Positions 1 to 7,728 are shown, numbered from the stretch's first letter. The stretch is DNA of 27,155 nt from Lachnospiraceae bacterium (GCA_016297945.1 JAEDFR010000024.1:1-27155), one strand, 5' to 3'. Numbers and translations: made by a program. Notes: generated from the sequence alone by a model not told the origin.

Positions 1-3
1 AGC

Positions 4-12
4 GTCTCCTTC
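4..12 (-). promoter_or_regulatory. Ribosome binding site for a gene beyond the left edge
   Basis: Read on the minus strand, the last bases before the edge are GGAAGGAG followed by ACGCT, a strong Shine-Dalgarno sequence. It lies about 40 bases after the stop of the 69-residue gene, so another gene of the same operon probably starts just outside the window. The alternative is that these bases are coding in the frame that continues past that stop; I cannot decide between the two at the edge. Confidence 0.45.
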
Positions 13-50
13 CAGAAAGTTTTTTCTAATAATTGTGTCCACTCACTTGA

Positions 51-260
51 CTATAAAGCATTTTTAATACCATTAACAACTTGCCATGCAGCTGTATCTT
101 CACTAACTTTTCCAAAATATACAAACGCATTTTCAGCACCTTCTGTTGTGAATTCATAGTTCTTCATTATATATGAATACAAACTGTCCAATGTCTCTGC
201 TGAATTATTACCTTCCATTGACTCAATTATTTCAATCCATTCTTCAACTGTTAACTCCAT
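51..260 (-). CDS. Small acidic hypothetical protein (69 aa)
   Basis: I do not recognise this protein. It is 69 residues, clearly acidic, with no signal peptide, membrane segment or cysteine, so it is probably cytosolic. The ATG is preceded by AAGGAG at good spacing, and that ribosome binding site lies inside the last codons of the upstream gene, whose stop is one base away. The two are therefore almost certainly translationally coupled. It is the fifth visible gene of the operon headed by the exporter genes. A small acidic protein at the end of an export cluster could be an immunity or chaperone protein, but nothing in the sequence proves it. The coding call rests on the ribosome binding site and tight packing. 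Confidence 0.7.
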   Translation of the reverse strand: MELTVEEWIEIIESMEGNNSAETLDSLYSYIMKNYEFTTEGAENAFVYFGKVSEDTAAWQVVNGIKNAL

Positions 261-261
261 T

Positions 262-924
262 TTATTCTCCTTTTAGACTACTTAATAAATTATAATAAAC
301 TTGTTTAAAATCCATATCCAAATAAATTTTTTTTTCTATATGCTTCCTTTTACACTTATCATATGGGCTTGCTATTTTGGAAATATATTTCTTATATGCT
401 TTTATTTCTATTTTGTTATCGTTCATACTAATATTATCTTTTAAATAATATATTCTTTCTGATATCGCTCTGTCATTCCAAAAAATCACCTCTTTTTTTT
501 CAACAAAACCTTTGTCTATTAACTCTTTTTCGTCAGAAATATTTGCACATCTTTCAGATGTTTTTTCCCAAATAGCAATTACCTTTTCATTTTTTAGAAT
601 CGAACATAAACATGTAATTCCATCATATATGCACTCTATTTCTACAGTAAAAACATCCTCGACTTCATCCAAATTAATCTTTCTATAGTATAGACTCTTA
701 TCCATTTCCACATGACTCAATCCAACAGGGATTGTTCGATCAAACTCATTTCCTATTAAAAAATCTTTTTCCTGTATAGGAGTGCAAATTACAAGATATC
801 CTTTTTCTTTGCTATAACCATATACATTGTATGTTCTCCCTTTATAAACAATCTTTATTCCTTCAGATAATAAATTTTCTGATATCTTATCCCATTCCTT
901 TTTATCTATTAAAATGTCTTCCAT
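262..924 (-). CDS. Hypothetical protein (220 aa)
   Basis: I do not recognise this protein. It has 220 residues, is rich in Lys, Glu, Ile and Tyr, and lacks a signal peptide or membrane segment. The C-terminal third is very basic (clusters of Lys and Arg around residues 175-202). The ATG has an AAAGG-type ribosome binding site about 11 bases upstream. It sits between the 227-residue and the 69-residue genes in one minus-strand operon with the exporter. Its DNA is markedly AT-rich compared with the housekeeping genes to the right, which fits horizontally acquired DNA. It could be an export accessory or self-protection protein; this is inference from position only. Confidence 0.75.
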   Translation of the reverse strand: MEDILIDKKEWDKISENLLSEGIKIVYKGRTYNVYGYSKEKGYLVICTPIQEKDFLIGNEFDRTIPVGLSHVEMDKSLYYRKINLDEVEDVFTVEIECIYDGITCLCSILKNEKVIAIWEKTSERCANISDEKELIDKGFVEKKEVIFWNDRAISERIYYLKDNISMNDNKIEIKAYKKYISKIASPYDKCKRKHIEKKIYLDMDFKQVYYNLLSSLKGE

Positions 925-971
925 AGTATGTAGCCTTTCACAAATCTCATTATATAAAACAATTCAATATA

Positions 972-1655
972 TTACACATCCATATGTGATAAATACATCA
1001 CTGTATCAAGTGACATTTCCAAACAATTTAGTTCTTTTGGAAATATACCTTCTACTTGCACGATAACATTGGCAAGTGACAAAGCAAATGCACTAACACG
1101 CTCTCCCAAATCAAGTTTGTATGGCTCTAATCTATCAAATACATTTTTTGCCATATCTAATGCCATTGGTAACTCTTCATATGGATTGTGTTGTCCGTCC
1201 CATATTCTTGCTTCCTTATTACCCATTTTCTTTGCGCTGTTTTCCATTATCTTTTGCAAATCTGGGATATTGTCATTTCCTTTTTTCTTACCATAGATTG
1301 TACATATGATGTTTATGGCAGACTTTGGGTCATTATATAAGTATTTATTAATTGAATCACCAACATAAAATATTCCAGCATCAGTCTCAAGTTTTGTGTT
1401 GGGCATCATCATAAACCCCGAATTTCCATTTATTAAATCATTAACAAAACCACTCTTTGCCGCCTGCCCAACTGCAACACCAGTAAGACATGCAAGAATG
1501 TAACAAAGATGGTCTCCTCGTATTCCCTGAGGGGTTTTATATGCATTTGATAAAAATCCTGAAATATAATCTGATGCAGCTTGCACCTTTACAAAAGGAT
1601 CTTTCTTTGATGCCTCCTCTATTTTTTCAAAAAAAGCTTTTTCCTGTTCTGTCAT
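972..1655 (-). CDS. Hypothetical cytosolic protein (227 aa)
   Basis: I cannot assign a family. The protein has 227 residues, no signal peptide, and one modestly hydrophobic stretch around residues 50-65 (CYILACLTGVAVGQAA) that is too polar at its ends for a clear membrane helix. The C-terminal half is helical in character and acidic. The ATG follows AAGGAG at 7 bases, an excellent ribosome binding site. It lies 56 bases downstream of the adaptor gene in the same operon, so it is probably made together with the ABC exporter. It does not look like a secreted substrate: I see no glycine-rich calcium-binding repeats and no double-glycine leader. Confidence 0.75.
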   Translation of the reverse strand: MTEQEKAFFEKIEEASKKDPFVKVQAASDYISGFLSNAYKTPQGIRGDHLCYILACLTGVAVGQAAKSGFVNDLINGNSGFMMMPNTKLETDAGIFYVGDSINKYLYNDPKSAINIICTIYGKKKGNDNIPDLQKIMENSAKKMGNKEARIWDGQHNPYEELPMALDMAKNVFDRLEPYKLDLGERVSAFALSLANVIVQVEGIFPKELNCLEMSLDTVMYLSHMDV

Positions 1656-1711
1656 ATTTTTCTCCTTTTCGTTTTCTCATTTATTTCTTAACTACAAATT
1701 ATTATCTTATA

Positions 1712-2839
1712 CTATTTTTCCTTCAAACTAGCCTTCAACCCCTCTGTAAATGGTTCCATAAAGTAATTCATCACACTTCTTTTCCCGGTAATGATATTAC
1801 ATGCTCCTTCCATTCCCAGCTTTGCGGTATCAGGTATTTCATCCATTGTTATTCGTACTTCGTATACAGTTCCTGTATTTTCTAACTTCATTGAAATGTC
1901 AGAAATGTACGATACTGTACCACCAACATATTCGTATTGACTATTATCAAGTGCCGCCAGCTTAACCTGTACCTGTTGCCCAATATAAAGGTCTGCTACA
2001 TCAGCATCATTTACATAAGCATCAAATACAATATCACTGTCTGAAGGAACTATATACATCATCGTTTCTCCAGACGTAATCACATCACCACAAGCCATAT
2101 TAGTCATCTGTATGATTTGTCCATCTACCGGTGATTCGGTCTGATAAGTTTCATATGTTACTTTTGTTTCTTCGAGTTGTGCTCTGGTAGTATGAATATC
2201 TGAATCCAGACTATTCAGATTTGAAATAACCTGCGACAACAAACTATCTTCTAGTTCCTGTCGGTTGCTTCTACTTGATTGATTCATTTTGGTATTATAT
2301 GATTCATAATTCATGACAATTTCATCTGCTGACATTTTATATTCACCATATGATGCTGTATCAAACTCCAGCGATTCTTTATCTGAATCTTCATCAGTCA
2401 GATATGTATAAATTGTATTGTATATATCATACTGAGTCTCAAGCTTGCCAAGACTGTATTCATATTCTGCTATTGCATTTTCAACCTCTTTCGTATCCAG
2501 CGTGTAAAGTAACTGCCCCGTTGTTACCTCCTCGCGTTCATTAACTAACACATCTGTTACCTCTCCACCTCTAACAGATATTATTTTTGTAAATCCGTCT
2601 TCTGGCATTAGTGATCCAGTTGCTGATACAGAAATGTCAATTTTACACAAGGATGCCCATATGACAGATGTAATAATACATCCCAATATGAAAAACAAGA
2701 TGATATATACTTTCCTGCTTTCTGGCTTGTCAATCAGTTCCTGCATGGCGGGCAAGAAATCATAGGACAATTCCTCATCTCTTACTTTCAACTGTTTATC
2801 TATGTATTTTTTTATATTTGTATTTGCTATTTTTTCCAT
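1712..2839 (-). CDS. HlyD-family membrane fusion/adaptor protein of an ABC exporter
   Basis: This is the adaptor subunit that works with the ABC exporter encoded just upstream. Residues 1-43 are cytosolic, 44-66 form the single membrane helix, and the rest lies outside the membrane. Around residues 70-115 is the first half of a biotinyl/lipoyl-like domain (VSATGSLMPEDGFTKI), then a coiled-coil hairpin (about 115-225), the second lipoyl half (SPVDGQIIQM) and a beta-barrel C-terminal part. At 375 residues it is a normal length. The ATG has GGAGAGG about 12 bases upstream, inside the 3' end of the ABC gene, with only 5 bases between the genes. In Gram-positive bacteria such adaptors accompany peptide or protein exporters, for example bacteriocin exporters. 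Confidence 0.93.
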   Translation of the reverse strand: MEKIANTNIKKYIDKQLKVRDEELSYDFLPAMQELIDKPESRKVYIILFFILGCIITSVIWASLCKIDISVSATGSLMPEDGFTKIISVRGGEVTDVLVNEREEVTTGQLLYTLDTKEVENAIAEYEYSLGKLETQYDIYNTIYTYLTDEDSDKESLEFDTASYGEYKMSADEIVMNYESYNTKMNQSSRSNRQELEDSLLSQVISNLNSLDSDIHTTRAQLEETKVTYETYQTESPVDGQIIQMTNMACGDVITSGETMMYIVPSDSDIVFDAYVNDADVADLYIGQQVQVKLAALDNSQYEYVGGTVSYISDISMKLENTGTVYEVRITMDEIPDTAKLGMEGACNIITGKRSVMNYFMEPFTEGLKASLKEK

Positions 2840-2844
2840 CTGTA

Positions 2845-4965
2845 CTATTCCACCTCTCCTCGAGACTGTTTACTATACAGATACTCATATAATCCCTTCT
2901 GCGCCATAAGATCATCATGAGAACCCTTCTCAACAATCTGACCTTTATCAATAACCATGATTTCATCAGCAAATAATAACGTGGATAATCGATGTGCAAT
3001 AATGATAACCGTTTTACCCTTACATATATCTTCCATATTTTGCTGGATAATGGCTTCCGACTCATAATCAAGCGCTGATGTTGCCTCATCAAAAATCAAA
3101 ATCTTTGGATCGTTGATGATGGCTCTAGCAATGGCAATTCTCTGTTTTTGTCCTCCCGATAGCGACACACCTTTTTCTCCAATCATGGTGTTGTATCCTT
3201 CCTCTAAATCCATGATAAATTCGTGTGCACCAGCAATCTTAGCAACCTCAACAATTTTTTCCATTGACATCTGTTTACAATGCATAGATATATTCTCGGC
3301 TACAGTTCCATTGAACATAAAGTTCTCTTGCAAAACGATTCCAATTTGCTTTCTTAAAAAAACAGGATCAATCAATGACAAATCCATCCCATCAATAGAA
3401 ATCCTACCACTCTGTGGTACATATAGTTTCTGAATTAATTTTGAAATAGTACTCTTTCCTGATCCGCTTCGACCAACCAAACCTATCACTTTTCCTGGCT
3501 TAATATCAAAAGAAATACCATGTAGTACATCTGATGCATCAGGTCGATAACGAAATCGAACATTATTGAAATTGATTGCACCCTCTAGCTTTGGAATCTT
3601 TGCTACACTGATTACATTCTTTCGCTCTACTTTGTTATTGAAGATATCACCAATTCGTTTTACAGACAGGTTAGCTTGCTGATACTCCTGCCATAATCCA
3701 ACAAGTCGCAATATTGGACCACTAACTCTTCCAGACAACATACGGAATGCAACCAACTGACCAATGGACAATTTACCTTCTATTACTAAGTTTGCACCCA
3801 TTACTAAAATAACAAGGTCTACCACCTTACTAATAAAACTTGCAACTCCATTTGAGGTTCCAGCTATGATTTGTGTATTGTAACTGGCTTTTACATAATC
3901 AGCCTGTAGTTCACCATACTTTTCCTGAAATGATTCTTCTAATGCAAATGACTTTACTGTATTGATGCCATTGATAGATTCAACCAAGAATGACTGTGAC
4001 TTCGCTCCTGTCTCAAATTTCTTATCCAGACTCTTTTTGAATAACGGTGTGGTTACTAACGACACCAATGCAAATAACGGAAGTGAAATCAAAACAATCA
4101 CGGTCAATGGAACACTGTAAAAGAATAAAACTACAATATATACTGTTACAAACACAACGTCTATCATAGATGACAATGGTGTTCCTGTTAGGAAGGATCG
4201 AATCTGATCAAGTTCTCTGACTCTAGCTACCGTCTCACCTACACGACGTGATTCAAAGTAGTTTAATGGCAAACCAAACAAATGCTTGAATACCTTATCA
4301 CTTAACAACACATCGATTCGATTGGTAGTATGAACAAACAAATATGTCTTGCATAGGTTGATAATAAGATCATAGATATAGACAATAAAGACACCTACCG
4401 CAATGGTATAAAGCGTATTTAACGCATGATGCGTAAGTACCTTATCTACAACTACCTGTGTCATCAACGGAGTCAATATACCTAATATCTGTATAAAGAA
4501 AACACTCAGTAATACACATACGAATTGCTTTTTAAACTTTAAGATAAAAGGTAGAAAATATGAAAACCCAAACTTTCTATCTTCCATAGATATGTCTTTT
4601 GATTTTTTGCCTAATAGAATAATTCTTCCACTAAGCTTTTGATATAAATCGGTTTTATCCACAAGCTCTGGCTTTCCAACTTCTGTATCCAATACCATCC
4701 ACTTATCTTCCTGTCTTTTTAACAAGATGATAAACGTTTCATCTTTCCTCTCTGCAATAACTACAGAAGTACTTTTCTCTACCTTTGAAAAAGAGACCAC
4801 ACCTGCTTTAACTTTCAGGTCCAACTCTTTTCCAATTTTTATAATATTAGTATATACGTCATCGCATTCTTCAAAACTACCATCGACACTTGCTGGAATA
4901 TCAAAGTTGCATAGTTTACCCACTACAAGAAAGCAATTTAAGCCAGTCTTTTTACTCTTATTCAA
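2845..4965 (-). CDS. HlyB-like peptidase-family ABC exporter with degenerate C39 domain
   Basis: A fused membrane/ATPase half-transporter of 706 residues that exports a peptide or protein. Residues 1-125 resemble the C39 peptidase domain, but the DCG motif with the catalytic cysteine is absent and the catalytic histidine strand reads ETFIILLK, so like HlyB it should bind rather than cleave cargo. Six membrane helices span about 135-420. The ATPase has Walker A GRSGSGKST (498-506), signature LSGGQKQ (602-608), Walker B ILIFDE (622-627) and the H-loop histidine (658). The start is TTG, preceded by AGGGG at about 6 bases; no in-frame ATG is better placed. It is the first gene of the operon and is followed by the HlyD-type gene. 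The cargo is not evident in the window. Confidence 0.95.
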   Translation of the reverse strand: MNKSKKTGLNCFLVVGKLCNFDIPASVDGSFEECDDVYTNIIKIGKELDLKVKAGVVSFSKVEKSTSVVIAERKDETFIILLKRQEDKWMVLDTEVGKPELVDKTDLYQKLSGRIILLGKKSKDISMEDRKFGFSYFLPFILKFKKQFVCVLLSVFFIQILGILTPLMTQVVVDKVLTHHALNTLYTIAVGVFIVYIYDLIINLCKTYLFVHTTNRIDVLLSDKVFKHLFGLPLNYFESRRVGETVARVRELDQIRSFLTGTPLSSMIDVVFVTVYIVVLFFYSVPLTVIVLISLPLFALVSLVTTPLFKKSLDKKFETGAKSQSFLVESINGINTVKSFALEESFQEKYGELQADYVKASYNTQIIAGTSNGVASFISKVVDLVILVMGANLVIEGKLSIGQLVAFRMLSGRVSGPILRLVGLWQEYQQANLSVKRIGDIFNNKVERKNVISVAKIPKLEGAINFNNVRFRYRPDASDVLHGISFDIKPGKVIGLVGRSGSGKSTISKLIQKLYVPQSGRISIDGMDLSLIDPVFLRKQIGIVLQENFMFNGTVAENISMHCKQMSMEKIVEVAKIAGAHEFIMDLEEGYNTMIGEKGVSLSGGQKQRIAIARAIINDPKILIFDEATSALDYESEAIIQQNMEDICKGKTVIIIAHRLSTLLFADEIMVIDKGQIVEKGSHDDLMAQKGLYEYLYSKQSRGEVE

Positions 4966-5147
4966 TGTTTTCCCCTTTTATCAATTCAAAAATAGATTCA
5001 CATTTCTAATTGTTTTCACTTTCACACGAAATTCATTATACAACTTTTTTGGCAAAATATATATATAAAATTATTCTTTTTGTTTGCCTGTTTACAACAC
5101 ACATTTATGATCCTGCATGTTTATCTTTTTATTTGGTGCCTTACTTC

Positions 5148-5201
5148 ATTATAAAAAACGACTTTTGACAAAATAGATACATATCACCTACAAAATAGAT
5201 A
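5148..5201 (-). promoter_or_regulatory. Candidate activated promoter of the exporter operon with direct-repeat operator
   Basis: On the minus strand a perfect -10 box TATAAT (5153-5148) lies 183 bases before the exporter start, without a good -35 box at the right distance. In its place are two exact copies of the 12-base sequence TATCTATTTTGT (plus-strand positions 5168-5179 and 5190-5201) with a 22-base period, two helical turns. Paired direct repeats in place of a -35 box are typical of binding sites for response-regulator activators, for example those with a LytTR domain at peptide-export operons. The regulator is not in the window and the regulator type is a guess. Confidence 0.5.
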
Positions 5202-5323
5202 TATTGACGCCCTATTATTCCCATGATTACCATGCTAATAAAGTATTCTAAAAGGATTGACCATCCATGTACTTACCAGTACATATCAATCCAACAACTC
5301 ATATATTTACTCATTATCAGATA

Positions 5324-5360
5324 CACTTGTCAGGATATCCATGTTGACAGGTGTTTTTTT
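5324..5360 (+). terminator. Intrinsic terminator, plus strand
   Basis: The arms CACTTGTCA (5324-5332) and TGACAGGTG (5345-5353) pair over 9 bases with one G-T pair and are followed at once by seven T residues. It is a good rho-independent terminator, yet no plus-strand protein gene precedes it. Either it ends a small RNA from about 5200 or it protects the exporter region from reading in the other direction. Confidence 0.7.
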
Positions 5361-5408
5361 AGAAGTTTTTACTTATGTTAAATTTCATTTTTAGTAGTCG
5401 CAAGCATA

Positions 5409-5476
5409 GCATTTGAGTGTACACAAATGCGAAAGTGCCGACCTTCGGTCTTGCACATCCTTGGGGCATCCCCCAA
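5409..5476. other. oriT-like cluster of hairpins
   Basis: Three hairpins follow each other: GCATTTG/CAAATGC (5409-5415 with 5424-5430, around GTGTACAC), GTGC-GACC/GGTC-GCAC with a TTC loop (5435-5456), and GGGG/CCCC (5463-5474). The cluster sits about 45 bases upstream of a mobC-like remnant, the usual place of the transfer origin in MOB-P type mobilisable elements. Calling it oriT is inference; I cannot place the nick site with certainty. Confidence 0.45.
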
Positions 5477-5515
5477 ACCCCTTTATCAAACCCAACAGCC
5501 AACAGAGAGGAGATG

Positions 5516-5754
5516 ATGACAATGTCGAGGCGTTAACCAAACAAAAAAAGTTCAAAACCAACATCAATCAAATTGCTCATATCAGAAAAACCACCGGCTG
5601 CATTTCGAAAAAAGAAAACAAAACAGTTAAGGATGTGATGTTGGTAATTTGGGGACAGGTAAGGCAATTACTCTTCGGTACTCCCACCAAAGAACTGGAA
5701 GGTGACACCGAGAGAAGTTCTGAAATGTATGCCGGCATCCCACAGGAAGATTAA
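5516..5754 (+). pseudogene. Broken mobC-like relaxosome protein gene
   Basis: A ribosome binding site (GAGAGGAG, 5505-5512) precedes ATG ACA ATG TCG AGG CGT, after which this frame stops (MTMSRR, a beginning like that of MobC proteins). A different frame then runs from about 5530 to the stop at 5754 and contains NINQIA and, further on, VIWGQVRQLL, the pattern of the C-terminal half of MobC proteins that help the relaxase at oriT. The middle of the gene (the DNA-binding ribbon-helix-helix part) is missing and the two pieces are out of frame, so an internal deletion is likely. The relaxase gene that normally follows is also absent. The open frame can be extended upstream to 5413, but that part runs through the oriT-like hairpins and is not protein-like. 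Confidence 0.6.
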
Positions 5755-6151
5755 CCAACCAGGGGAAACTGCATTTCCCCTACGCCAATTCATTTATGCT
5801 GATTAACTACAATCACATTGGCTACCCTATAGCAATTCATCCACAAGATATGTCGAGTCATATCTTGTGAACGAATCAAAAGACTCGTCTCATGATGAGT
5901 CTTTTTTGTCTGATACACAATATCAGATCATGAACTATATCTGCTGTCTTTTGATAGTAGAAAGCAACAGGCAACACGGTTTCAAATGTATCCAAAGCCA
6001 TTCACATATCAAGTCATCTATCTTCATACCAGAAGATGGATGGCTTTTTGTTTCCCTAGCAAAAGGGGAAACAGATGGAGCATTCATACCAAACACCTGC
6101 TTTATGCAGCCGACCGGCATTTATGTCGGCGTAATAAGAAAGGTGATGACT
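5755..6151 (+). other. Hairpin-rich leader of the recombinase gene
   Basis: This 397-base stretch holds no convincing gene, although an open frame continuous with the recombinase starts at 5867. It contains seven hairpins in order: AGGGGAAA/TTTCCCCT (5761-5781), a perfect 11-base stem CACAAGATATG/CATATCTTGTG (5842-5869), the terminator at 5878-5907, TCTGATA/TATCAGA (5909-5927), a long terminator-like structure AAAGCCAT/ATGGCTTT followed by T residues (5994-6049), GTTTCCC/GGGAAAC (6050-6072) and GCCGAC/GTCGGC (6109-6130). The last ends 21 bases before the recombinase start. This suggests control of recombinase expression by RNA structure, or protein-binding sites near the attachment region. 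Confidence 0.6.
5878..5907 (+). terminator. Intrinsic terminator before the recombinase
   Basis: AAAAGACTCGTC (5878-5889) and GATGAGTCTTTT (5894-5905) form a 12-base stem with one mismatch and a four-base loop, and the T run continues to 5907. It lies within the open frame that extends the recombinase upstream, which argues that this extension is not translated and that the recombinase starts downstream. Confidence 0.8.
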
Positions 6152-7423
6152 ATGAACAAATCAACTTCCATACATGACATCAAAAAAGATACTCCGATGA
6201 TTCAGGCATTGCAGGAAGCCTTGGAATGCGGTATTGTAAATATGGACAACGTGCAGGAACAACTTATGGCTTCTAAAAGAGAACAGGTTAAAAAAATGCA
6301 TCCTTATTCGATTACACCACCCTCTAAAGAGGGAGACCGATGGAGAACCAACTACATTGATCCGAAGGGTAAACGAAAGTCATTAAGGGCACAGTCAGAG
6401 GAAGAACTTTTAAACAAGTTAATTCCCATCTATTTTGCAAAGTCGCACATTGACAAGATGACTTTTCACGATTTATTCGATGAATGGTTAGCATATAAGA
6501 CAGAATTGGCAAACAACATCAATACCATTAAGAGACACCGGCAGCATTATAACAAGTACTTTCTTCCTTCTGCTCTGGATAAAAAGAGGCTGCTTTCTCT
6601 CGATGATATTTTTTTGGAGATTGAATGCAACCGCATTATCAAAAACTATTCCCTTACTGCTCATGAATGGACAAATGTAAAAACTATAGTGAAGGGGATG
6701 TTTGAGTATGCTATGAGAAAGCACTACATAAAAGAGAACCCCTTTTTGAATGTTGCAATCGTATCAAAGTTTCGTCAGGTAGTACGAAAAACCGGTCGGA
6801 CCGAAACCTACAATTCCGAAGAACGGGAAGTCCTGTTTGATTATCTTGACAAAATGTATGCGGAAACGAACGACACTGCTTTTCTTGCAGTCCGGACAAA
6901 TTTCTACTTGGGGCTTCGTGTCGGTGAACTGGTATCCCTCAAGTGGAAGGACTTATTGGAGAAAAAGAAACTGCATGTGGTTCGGGAAGAAATCCGCAAT
7001 CAGGAAAACAATACCCTGTCGGTTGTGGAACATACCAAGACACACACCGACCGTTTTGTCACGGTTATTCCCAACGCCTATCTTTACTTTTATCAAATTG
7101 CAGGAGATGGTGTGGATGAAACAAACTTTGAACAATTCTGTTTAGAGCATGAAGATGAATTTGTATTTGTAAGAAATGGAGAACGACTAACCGCCAGACA
7201 ATATAACTACGTTTTGGAAAAATTTGCAGAACGCACAGGCGTGAATGTAAAGAGTTCCCACAAGGTTCGGAAAACGTATGCAAGTATGTTGAATGCCGCC
7301 GGTGTTCCACTCGACTGCATCCGTGAACAGCTCGGTCACAGTAACCTTACAACAACCATGCATTACATCTTCAATCCGCTTACCGAAGACCAGACATACG
7401 AATTATTAACAAAGGCATTATAA
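6152..7423 (+). CDS. Tyrosine recombinase (integrase of an integrative element)
   Basis: Site-specific recombinase that integrates and excises a mobile element. I place the start at ATG 6152 (423 aa) because AAAGG lies 8 bases upstream; the open frame continues to 5867, but that part covers terminators and hairpins. Residues about 50-95 look like the arm-binding domain (RWRTNYIDPKGKRK), 100-200 the core-binding SAM-like domain, and 215-423 the catalytic domain. All catalytic residues are present: Arg256 (GLRVGE), Lys296, His370 and Arg373 (HKVR), His396 (LGHS) and the nucleophile Tyr405. It ends 130 bases from the 3' end of tRNA-Gly, the likely integration target. No excisionase gene is visible next to it. 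Confidence 0.93.
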   Translation: MNKSTSIHDIKKDTPMIQALQEALECGIVNMDNVQEQLMASKREQVKKMHPYSITPPSKEGDRWRTNYIDPKGKRKSLRAQSEEELLNKLIPIYFAKSHIDKMTFHDLFDEWLAYKTELANNINTIKRHRQHYNKYFLPSALDKKRLLSLDDIFLEIECNRIIKNYSLTAHEWTNVKTIVKGMFEYAMRKHYIKENPFLNVAIVSKFRQVVRKTGRTETYNSEEREVLFDYLDKMYAETNDTAFLAVRTNFYLGLRVGELVSLKWKDLLEKKKLHVVREEIRNQENNTLSVVEHTKTHTDRFVTVIPNAYLYFYQIAGDGVDETNFEQFCLEHEDEFVFVRNGERLTARQYNYVLEKFAERTGVNVKSSHKVRKTYASMLNAAGVPLDCIREQLGHSNLTTTMHYIFNPLTEDQTYELLTKAL

Positions 7424-7554
7424 CTGCCTCAAATCACTATTTTCAGGCATATTTCATATGCTTGGGGCCACTGTCCCCAACTGTCCCCAACTTTTTAAAA
7501 ATATAAAAAATCCCGGAACGCCCATTTTACAAGGGTTTCCGGGAAATAAAAAAG
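7424..7554. other. Likely attachment-site region between recombinase and tRNA-Gly
   Basis: This segment joins the mobile element to the tRNA gene. It has an exact tandem repeat of CTGTCCCCAA (7471-7480, 7481-7490); the same 10 bases occur in inverted orientation at 5649-5658 inside the mobC remnant. The tRNA terminator follows. By analogy with other tRNA-targeting elements the crossover core should be the 3' part of the tRNA gene itself. No second copy of that core is visible in the window, so the other end of the element is not included. Confidence 0.5.
7503..7544 (-). terminator. Terminator of tRNA-Gly
   Basis: TCCCGGAA (7511-7518) pairs with TTCCGGGA (7537-7544), with an inner CCC/GGG pair. 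Read on the minus strand the stem is followed by TTTTTT. It lies 11 bases beyond the tRNA 3' end, so the tRNA transcript is monocistronic. Confidence 0.85.
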
Positions 7555-7626
<72 letters not shown>

Positions 7627-7630
7627 ATGT

Positions 7631-7654
7631 CTTGTCCGTTTGCTCACGGACAAG
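7631..7654 (-). other. Hairpin in the 5' leader of pre-tRNA-Gly
   Basis: A perfect 8-base stem CTTGTCCG/CGGACAAG with an 8-base loop fills the space between the promoter and the mature tRNA 5' end. From the -10 box, transcription should start at or next to the base of this stem, so the precursor would begin with a stable hairpin four bases before the tRNA. Confidence 0.6.
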
Positions 7655-7658
7655 TATT

Positions 7659-7687
7659 AATATAACAAAGGTTTCTATATTTGTCAA
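7659..7687 (-). promoter_or_regulatory. Promoter of tRNA-Gly
   Basis: The minus strand reads TTGACA (7687-7682), 17 bases, TATATT (7664-7659): a near-consensus sigma-A promoter, starting transcription about 26 bases before the tRNA. Confidence 0.85.
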
Positions 7688-7728
7688 TTGAATTTTTCAA
7701 AAAAAGCCGAATACTTTTTCCTGCACTT

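Larger units (their letters stand above)
4966..5408. other. Gene-free region upstream of the exporter operon
   Basis: I found no convincing gene here. It contains the leader of the exporter transcript (about 175 bases, with only an 8-codon ORF lacking a ribosome binding site), the promoter with direct repeats, a nested hairpin at 5254-5292 (GGATTG/CAATCC outside, ATGTACT/AGTACAT inside) and a plus-strand terminator at 5324-5360. The latter two could belong to a small plus-strand RNA starting near 5200, because a TTGACA (5165-5170) with a weak -10 box TACAAA 18 bases on faces that way. Confidence 0.5.

Noticed and set aside
1490..1885. Plus-strand open frame of 131 codons across the end of the adaptor gene
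   Set aside because: It lies opposite two well-supported minus-strand genes, has no ribosome binding site and a composition typical of a shadow frame.
5413..5515. Upstream part of the 113-residue open frame before the mobC remnant
   Set aside because: It is read from the oriT-like hairpins and has no ribosome binding site; only the downstream part resembles MobC.
5867..6151. N-terminal extension of the recombinase by 95 residues
   Set aside because: It runs across an intrinsic terminator and several hairpins, its composition is unlike the family, and a good ribosome binding site precedes ATG 6152.
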